In this document: piece by piece, positions 5,315 to 10,108 of the stretch | How the letters are laid out: every line of letters begins with the position of its first letter | Numbering within the stretch: the first letter of the stretch is position 1 | Origin: JBKJTP01 sp046590195 | Lineage (GTDB): Bacteria > Bacteroidota > Ignavibacteria > Palsa-1295 | Length of the DNA stretch: 10,108 bases | NCBI GenBank assembly: GCA_046590195.1 | Contig: JBKJTP010000282.1 | Span: forward strand, 1-10,108 | Direction of reading: 5' to 3' | Position numbers and translations under genes: made by a program | Notes under the pieces: model-generated | The model's database searches: none | The model's input: the letters and a program-made list of their open reading frames with translations, nothing else | What the model was told of the DNA's origin: nothing

Positions 5315-7357
5315 ATGTTTTTATTAGAATCAGAATACAAACCCTCGGGCGATCAACCCGAAGCGATAAAGCAACTCACCGAGGGATTGAAGCGTGGCGA
5401 CCGCTCGCAGGTGCTGCTCGGCGTGACAGGCTCAGGTAAGACGTTCACGATGTCGAACGTCATCGCGAACGTGGGCAAGCCAACGCTTATCATCTCGCAC
5501 AACAAGACTCTGGCTGCACAGCTTTATGGCGAGTTCAAGCAGTTCTTTCCGAATAACGCTGTAGAGTTTTTCATTTCGTATTACGATTATTATCAGCCGG
5601 AGGCCTACATCCCTTCGACCGATACCTATATCGAGAAGGACTTCAACGTCAACGACGAGATCGATCGTCTTCGGCTGAAGGCAACGAGCGCGCTACTTGA
5701 TGGCCGTCAGGATGTGATCATCGTTGCCTCAGTGAGTTGCATCTACGGCATCGGCTCACCGGATGAATATGCGAAGCAAGTCGTTCGCGTTGCTGTTGGC
5801 CAGGAAGTGAAGCGCAATGATCTCATGCGGGCACTCGCTGATATCCATTACTCACGGAATGATGTCGAGTTTCAACGTGGTACTTTCCGCGTGCGCGGCG
5901 ACGTAATGGAGGTCATTCCTGCATACGAAGACGAAGAAGGTTACCGCATTGAGTTCTTCGGTGATCAGATCGAGAAGATCTCGCAGATCAACCGCGTCGA
6001 TGGCAAGGTGCTTGGCACGGTTAAGAAGGCGATGATCTACCCCGCAAAGCACTTCGTGACGAGCGGTGAGAATCTCGAACGCGCAATTCTGGCGATTGAA
6101 GAAGAGCTCGAGCAGCAGTTGCAATTCTTCCGTTTGCATGGTAAGCTGCTTGAAGCTCAGAGACTTGAGCAGCGCACACGGTTCGATCTTGAGATGTTGC
6201 GCGAACTTGGCTATTGCTCTGGTGTAGAGAACTACTCGCGTCATCTTGCTGGCCGCCCCGCAGGCGAGCGGCCAAGTGTGTTGATCGATTACTTCCCCGA
6301 TGATTTTCTCATGATCATCGACGAATCGCACCAGACCATCCCGCAGGTGCGCGGTATGTTCGCTGGCGATCGTGCGCGTAAGGAAGTGTTGATCTCGCAC
6401 GGCTTCCGCTTGCCTTCGGCAATCGATAATCGTCCGCTCAACTTCCCAGAGTTCGAGGGCATGCTCGATCAGGTCGTCTATGTCAGTGCGACGCCTTCGA
6501 ACTATGAGCTTGAGCAATCGGGCGGTGTGATCGTTGAGCAGATCATCCGCCCAACGGGCTTGCTCGATCCGGTGATCAGCGTGCGTCCGGTGAAGAATCA
6601 GATCGACGATCTCTTGAAGGAGATCCGCGACCGCGTCGTCAAGCACGAACGTACGCTCATCACCACGCTCACCAAGCGCATGGCTGAAGATCTTACGGAT
6701 TACTACGCGAATGTTGGGGTGAAGATCCGCTATCTGCATAGCGACATCGATGCGCTGGAGCGCGTCGAGATCCTGCGCGATCTGCGCATGGGCGAGTATG
6801 ATGTTCTGGTCGGAGTGAATTTGCTTCGCGAAGGTCTCGATCTTCCGGAGGTGTCACTCATCGCAATTCTCGATGCCGACAAAGAAGGCTTTCTGCGAAG
6901 CGAAAAGGCCCTCATGCAAACAGCCGGAAGAACAGCAAGAAATGCCGAAGGGCTTGTCATCATGTACGCCGATAGAGAGACCGACTCGATGCGCGCCGTG
7001 CTGGATGAGACGCGGCGGCGCCGCGAGGTGCAGATGGATTACAACAAGCTGCATGGGATCACACCGATGACAGTAACGAAGACGCGAGACGAGATCATGC
7101 GTTCGACCTCGATCGCGGACGTCGGGGCGAAGCAGGACGCGCGCAAGCAGGAAGCACAGGACAAAGCTATCCGCAAGCGCCGCGAGCTGACGCCAAAGGC
7201 AGTACTGAAACACCTCTCCCCTGCACAGCTAGGCGAGCTCATCGAACAAATGAAGCTCGAGATGAAAGTGGCATCGAAAGAGATGGAGTTCGAACGCGCT
7301 GCCGACCTACGCGATGAGATCAAGGCGCTAGAGGATGTGCTGGCAACCACGAAGTAG
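5315..7357 (+). CDS. uvrB: Excinuclease ABC subunit B (UvrB)
   Basis: UvrB receives damaged DNA from UvrA, verifies the lesion by strand opening, and forms the pre-incision complex with UvrC in nucleotide excision repair. The 680 residues compare with 673 in E. coli, so it is full length. In order: Walker A GVTGSGKT (36-43), the aromatic beta-hairpin SYYDYYQPEAYIPSTDTYIE (88-107) that probes the strand, the Walker B box DESH (336-339), YVSATPS (389-395), the helicase block LLREGLDLPEVSLIAILDA (503-521), motif VI QTAGRTARN (535-543), and the C-terminal UVR domain (about 638-677, LIEQMKLEMKVASKEMEFER) that contacts UvrC. Motif VI is QTIGRAARN in many other bacteria; the arginines are kept here. 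The ATG at 5315 gives the usual N-terminus. No LexA-type box was recognised upstream. A double palindrome follows the stop codon. Confidence 0.98.
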   Translation: MFLLESEYKPSGDQPEAIKQLTEGLKRGDRSQVLLGVTGSGKTFTMSNVIANVGKPTLIISHNKTLAAQLYGEFKQFFPNNAVEFFISYYDYYQPEAYIPSTDTYIEKDFNVNDEIDRLRLKATSALLDGRQDVIIVASVSCIYGIGSPDEYAKQVVRVAVGQEVKRNDLMRALADIHYSRNDVEFQRGTFRVRGDVMEVIPAYEDEEGYRIEFFGDQIEKISQINRVDGKVLGTVKKAMIYPAKHFVTSGENLERAILAIEEELEQQLQFFRLHGKLLEAQRLEQRTRFDLEMLRELGYCSGVENYSRHLAGRPAGERPSVLIDYFPDDFLMIIDESHQTIPQVRGMFAGDRARKEVLISHGFRLPSAIDNRPLNFPEFEGMLDQVVYVSATPSNYELEQSGGVIVEQIIRPTGLLDPVISVRPVKNQIDDLLKEIRDRVVKHERTLITTLTKRMAEDLTDYYANVGVKIRYLHSDIDALERVEILRDLRMGEYDVLVGVNLLREGLDLPEVSLIAILDADKEGFLRSEKALMQTAGRTARNAEGLVIMYADRETDSMRAVLDETRRRREVQMDYNKLHGITPMTVTKTRDEIMRSTSIADVGAKQDARKQEAQDKAIRKRRELTPKAVLKHLSPAQLGELIEQMKLEMKVASKEMEFERAADLRDEIKALEDVLATTK

Positions 7358-7361
7358 AATG

Positions 7362-7434
7362 GTGTGGTAGTAGGCTTAAGCCTACTACACCTGCATCTGT
7401 TATCTTTGTAGTAGGCTAAAGCCTACTACCACAC
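7362..7434. repeat. Double palindrome between uvrB and comF
   Basis: Two near-identical 22-bp palindromes built from the half-site GTAGTAGGCT lie at 7367-7388 (perfect) and 7408-7429 (one mismatched pair), 19 bases apart. The outer edges GTGTGGTAGTAGGCTT (7362-7377) and its reverse complement (7419-7434) make the whole 73 bases one larger inverted repeat. Each unit can form its own hairpin, or the two can pair with each other. It fills nearly the whole uvrB-comF gap. No T-run follows, so it is not a classical terminator. Confidence 0.8.
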
Positions 7435-7441
7435 TTCTTGT

Positions 7442-8149
7442 ATGATAGATCTGTTCTTCCCCCTGCGATGCATCCACTGCGAAGAGCGGTGCAGTGCTTC
7501 GCATGCGGAAATTGGATTTGGGGAGTTAGAGAAGCACTTGTGCGCAACGTGTCTGCGAGTGCTTGCGAAGATGGAATTACCAGATCAGGATAAGCTGCTC
7601 GAGCGATTGATGCTCTCCGGTAATTTCGATCACGATCATCCGATCAGCGCGGCATACACGTTCCAGAAAGAGGGAATGGTGCAGGCGATCATCCACCACT
7701 TCAAGTTCTTTGGGATGTCGCGGCTAGCGCGGAAGTGTGGACGTATCCTTGGACGAAGTTTTGAGCAGGAGTTGAAGCACATCGATCACATCCTCCCTGT
7801 TCCCTTGCATCGCACGCGTATTTCTACGCGCGGATATAATCAGTCTGACCACCTTGCACTCGGCTTATGTGATGTGTTGAACAAACCGGTGCTCGGTCAA
7901 CGATATAGCAAACGACTTCGTCCAACAGAATCGCAAACAAAGCTTACTGTCGAAGAGCGCAAAGACAATGTGAAAGGTGCGTTTGGACTCAGAGACAAGA
8001 CTTCTGAACTCGTAGCAGGCAAGCGCATACTCATCATCGACGATGTGCTCACCACCGGAGCAACGATCGCGAGTTTCGGCGAAGCCGTTGAGCAAGCAAA
8101 GCCAAAGAGCATTCAGTACCTGGCGTTTGCTGTCGCGGATTTCGATTAG
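7442..8149 (+). CDS. comF: ComF family phosphoribosyltransferase-like protein
   Basis: ComF proteins share a type I phosphoribosyltransferase fold and are linked to DNA uptake in competent bacteria (ComFC), or in other species to GntX-like roles; the exact reaction is not established. The 235-residue protein starts with an N-terminal zinc-finger-like set, Cys10, Cys13, Cys34 and Cys37 (CIHC and CATC). It continues with the family block LPVPLHRTRISTRGYNQSDH (118-137) and the PRPP-loop motif ILIIDDVLTTGAT (196-208). The length is typical. The ATG at 7442 has no Shine-Dalgarno sequence and starts 7 bases after the double palindrome. It follows uvrB on the same strand and may be read from the same transcript. 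A strong terminator lies 20 bases after its stop. No other competence gene is in view. Confidence 0.93.
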   Translation: MIDLFFPLRCIHCEERCSASHAEIGFGELEKHLCATCLRVLAKMELPDQDKLLERLMLSGNFDHDHPISAAYTFQKEGMVQAIIHHFKFFGMSRLARKCGRILGRSFEQELKHIDHILPVPLHRTRISTRGYNQSDHLALGLCDVLNKPVLGQRYSKRLRPTESQTKLTVEERKDNVKGAFGLRDKTSELVAGKRILIIDDVLTTGATIASFGEAVEQAKPKSIQYLAFAVADFD

Positions 8150-8168
8150 GAATTGGAATACTAAAAAG

Positions 8169-8197
8169 CAAAAGGGCGCCGAACCGGCGCCCTTTTG
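8169..8197. terminator. Strong bidirectional intrinsic terminator
   Basis: A perfect 13-bp stem (8169-8181 with 8185-8197) closes an AAC loop. The GC core GGGCGCCG is flanked by AAAA on the left and TTTT on the right, so it gives a hairpin with a U-run on either strand. It sits between the convergent comF and the type IX cargo gene and should end both transcripts. Confidence 0.92.
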
Positions 8198-8219
8198 TAT
8201 TTGAGACTTTTAGGTAGGC

Positions 8220-9356
8220 TTAGCGCTGAAGCGTCATGTGCTTCGTGATGCGATGGCCGTTCCACTCGAGCACATAGGTGTAAACACCATTTGCAAGACC
8301 TTCACCGTTGAAGCGAACGGTCTTCTCGCCCTGCATCATATAAGCATCAACGAGCGTTGCGATCTCATGACCAAGGTTGTTGAACACCTTGATCGATGTT
8401 GGACCAGCCTCTGGCGTTGAGTAATTGATGTTCGTATTATGCGAAAACATGTTCGGGTAGTTCTGAGCAAGGCGCATACCGTTAGGAACGCTAGCATCTA
8501 CCTTCGAAGCGTTTGGATCGCGTACGAAAGCTTCCATGATCATGTTCGGATAGAAGATCGATGCGTCATCGTCAGGCACCTGGTAACGTCCGCCGAGGTA
8601 ACCATAGACGATGCTTGTAGCATCTTCATTGAGACCGAAATAGTAAGTCTTGTCGGTTTCATTGTCGATCTCACGAGGCTCCTGCACGTTCGCATCGAAA
8701 GTAAACACAACATGATTCTCTTCGCTAAAGCGGTTCGCAAATACGAAGAAGCTGTTGACATACTCACCCTTGAATGGGGAAGGGTCTGTCGTAACCTGCA
8801 ATCTGCGAGCGCTGAAAGCTAGCTTGTAAGTATTGAATTCTTCTGGGATCAACTTGCCCGGTGCCAAGAATGATGCGTTGCCGAGACCCTTTTCGAAGTC
8901 AGGAAAAATACGGCCATCGCCTTGATCCTTCTCACCAGTGAGGAAGAACGAGAGACCCTGGTTCGGGTCACCATTCGCGAAATTGGCAGGTACATCTACC
9001 ACACCAAGAAGGATACGGATGCTATCCACACGCGCCTTAGTTGGGTCAAAGCTCGTCGTGAAGCGGGTCATAAAACCACGCGAGAAATAGGTTGTGCCTT
9101 CGAACTCTGTCTCGCCTTCACCCGGAAGCGTGAATGTGTTCTCGGTCGTATCGTTGAAGTAGCGAAGCACTTCGGTCACCCCAGCCTGCGGCTGTGCAGG
9201 AGGTGCAGCAGCTTCAAAGCCAGGTGCAAAGGTTGGAGGTGCAATGAAAGGAGCGGATTGGCGTGGTGAGCGCTCGCTAGCTTTCTGAGCACTGGCCTCG
9301 GTGGCAGTGCCAACGATCACCGTACCAAGAAGCAAAGTAGTAACAAGTTTCTTCAT
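8220..9356 (-). CDS. Secreted protein with type IX secretion sorting domain
   Basis: The 378-residue protein begins with a clear Sec signal peptide (MKKLVTTLLLGTVIVGTATE, then ASA|Q with cleavage after residue 23). A Pro/Ala-rich linker (about 34-60) follows, then an unrecognised beta-rich region (about 61-290). Residues about 295-378 form a type A type IX sorting domain: RLAQNYPNMFSHNTNINYS, then IKVFNNLGHEIATLVD, GVYTYVLEWNG and the ending TKHMTLQR. The usual NYPNPFNP start appears here as NYPNMFSH. In FCB bacteria this tail sends the protein through the type IX machinery to the outside, where it is often removed and the cargo anchored or released. No secretion genes are in the window. The gene stands alone between the terminator at 8169-8197 and a 260-base upstream gap. 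The ATG at 9356 is supported by the signal peptide. Confidence 0.92.
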   Translation of the reverse strand: MKKLVTTLLLGTVIVGTATEASAQKASERSPRQSAPFIAPPTFAPGFEAAAPPAQPQAGVTEVLRYFNDTTENTFTLPGEGETEFEGTTYFSRGFMTRFTTSFDPTKARVDSIRILLGVVDVPANFANGDPNQGLSFFLTGEKDQGDGRIFPDFEKGLGNASFLAPGKLIPEEFNTYKLAFSARRLQVTTDPSPFKGEYVNSFFVFANRFSEENHVVFTFDANVQEPREIDNETDKTYYFGLNEDATSIVYGYLGGRYQVPDDDASIFYPNMIMEAFVRDPNASKVDASVPNGMRLAQNYPNMFSHNTNINYSTPEAGPTSIKVFNNLGHEIATLVDAYMMQGEKTVRFNGEGLANGVYTYVLEWNGHRITKHMTLQR

Positions 9357-9621
9357 GTGAAACAGCTTGTGTTTGTTGTGTCTTAAGATGGAAACGAGTC
9401 TCCGCCGATCGTAATGTGGGCCGAAATGCTAGTACACATTAGTTAGAAGCAGCATGAAACGCTAAGCGAAGCCAGGCGGCAATGTCGGAATATCAGGGTA
9501 GGGACACTGCCAGGAGGACCAAATTAGCGTCGGGACACCCAATTCGTTTGTCCTAAAACTCCCCAGAGAGCAAATAGTTGCGGAATGGGGTCTGATTTTC
9601 ATCCCGGAAAGGGATTGGGGA
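9357..9621. other. Gene-free stretch upstream of the type IX cargo gene
   Basis: No coding sequence is supported. This should hold the promoter for the minus-strand gene starting at 9356, but no convincing promoter boxes were found. Small features are a direct repeat GGGACAC (9502-9508 and 9533-9539, 31 bases apart) and a short hairpin ATCCC/GGGAT at 9601-9615. The stretch becomes G-rich towards the heptamer array. Confidence 0.5.
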
Positions 9622-9673
9622 GGGTATGGGGTTTAGGGTATAGGGTATAGGGTATAGGGTTTAGGGTTTAGGG
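9622..9673. repeat. Telomere-like heptamer array, left arm
   Basis: Seven units in perfect 7-base register plus a final GGG: GGGTATG, GGGTTTA, three GGGTATA, then two GGGTTTA. The G-rich strand is the plus strand and reads towards the adjacent gene, whose stop codon is 8 bases away. The array is the inverted counterpart of the one at 10072-10108. Evenly spaced GGG runs could form G-quadruplexes. Confidence 0.95.
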
Positions 9674-9681
9674 ATGAGCGC

Positions 9682-10041
9682 CTAGCCTTCCGTGAGCTTA
9701 GTGATCATAGCGAGAAGCATCCTACCTATTTCATCGGCTTGCGACCAAGCAGGCTTTATCCTGTTCCTATCAAGCATCTCAAGCCGAGTTGCAATAATGA
9801 GCTGTGTCTCGAGTTCTGCCAATGAACCGCGAGCGTAGGAGAGGTGATGCACATACTCGCCTCGATGCCGTCTAGCATACCCCTCGGCTATGTTCATCGG
9901 TATCGAGGAAGCTGCCCGCTGCATCTGGGATCTCAATCCATACTTCTCGGTATCCGGAAGCAAAGCGGCAAGTTTATAAACATCAATAGTTAAGTCCATC
10001 GACTTTTGCCACACGATCAGATCTCGATAATTCTTGGCCAT
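9682..10041 (-). CDS. Four-helix-bundle protein of the 23S rRNA intervening-sequence (S23/IVP) family
   Basis: The 119-residue protein matches the PF05635/TIGR02436 pattern well: NYRDLIVWQKSMDLTIDVYK (4-23), QMQRAASSIPMNIAEGYARR (39-58) and YARGSLAELETQL (69-81), within a helical protein of the family's usual length. Relatives are encoded inside intervening sequences of 23S rRNA helices in some bacteria, are found as free-standing genes in many FCB genomes, and share a fold with the Avd accessory protein of diversity-generating retroelements. Their biochemical role is unknown. The start chosen is ATG at 10041; a TTG two codons upstream is the alternative. The gene sits between two inverted heptamer arrays, 8 bases from the left one and 30 bases from the right one, and no rRNA, reverse transcriptase or transposase is nearby. 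This suggests it is the only protein of a very small element. Confidence 0.95.
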   Translation of the reverse strand: MAKNYRDLIVWQKSMDLTIDVYKLAALLPDTEKYGLRSQMQRAASSIPMNIAEGYARRHRGEYVHHLSYARGSLAELETQLIIATRLEMLDRNRIKPAWSQADEIGRMLLAMITKLTEG

Positions 10042-10071
10042 TGACAAATATACGAAGCTCCAGCACCTCCC

Positions 10072-10108
10072 CCCTATACCCTATACCCTATACCCTATAC
10101 CCTATACC
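10072..10108. repeat. Telomere-like heptamer array, right arm (runs off the window)
   Basis: Five CCCTATA units in perfect register plus CC at the window end; the minus strand reads GGGTATA repeats into the gene. It is inverted relative to the left array. The sequence stops inside the array, so its true length is unknown. An assembly breaking here fits the repeat being present at several genomic sites. Confidence 0.95.

Noticed and set aside
5852..6739. 295-residue open frame antisense to uvrB
   Set aside because: It lies wholly inside the highly conserved uvrB frame, has no recognisable domain, and its length follows from uvrB codon bias.
9682..10041. Avd protein of a diversity-generating retroelement, or an rRNA-embedded intervening sequence
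   Set aside because: No reverse transcriptase or template/variable repeat is seen, and no 23S rRNA sequence flanks the gene; the free-standing IVP family fits better.
9622..10108. Eukaryotic telomere or plant contamination, because GGGTTTA is a plant telomere unit
   Set aside because: The arrays flank a typical bacterial gene, are inverted with inward G-strands, are mostly GGGTATA, and the rest of the contig is bacterial.
9622..10108. CRISPR array
   Set aside because: Units are 7 bp with no spacers and no cas genes are present.

Overview
This 10.1 kb window looks like a complete short bacterial contig from the FCB superphylum (Bacteroidota/Chlorobiota side; an Ignavibacteria- or Kapabacteria-like organism is my best guess). 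Three things point there: a secreted protein with a C-terminal type IX secretion sorting domain, a DUF6252-like Bacteroidota-type secreted protein, and start codons that mostly lack a Shine-Dalgarno sequence. The genes are densely packed on both strands and base composition looks close to balanced by eye.

Layout. 1-87 is a fold-back junction that truncates an acyl-CoA carboxylase beta subunit gene (minus strand). 345-402 and 469-640 are non-coding repeat elements. A minus-strand pair follows, mnmA (tRNA 2-thiouridylase) and a small secreted protein, ended by an intrinsic terminator at 686-720. A plus-strand gene for a small membrane protein with four cysteines (2520-2852) converges on a second minus-strand pair, pyrE and an IPT/TIG-like surface protein. 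Then come plus-strand miaE (tRNA hydroxylase), uvrB (excision repair) and comF (phosphoribosyltransferase family). A strong bidirectional terminator at 8169-8197 separates comF from the minus-strand type IX cargo gene.

The last 490 bases are the most unusual part. A free-standing gene of the 23S rRNA intervening-sequence / four-helix-bundle family sits between two inverted arrays of telomere-like 7-bp units: GGGTATA and GGGTTTA on the left, CCCTATA on the right. The right array runs off the end of the window. The compact, symmetrical layout suggests a small mobile or RNA-folded element that contains no transposase.

The conserved genes are housekeeping functions: tRNA wobble and A37 modification, pyrimidine synthesis, DNA repair and fatty acyl-CoA metabolism. 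They do not form one pathway. Most of the larger intergenic gaps carry an inverted-repeat element, at least four kinds in 10 kb, which suggests a genome rich in small dispersed palindromic repeats.
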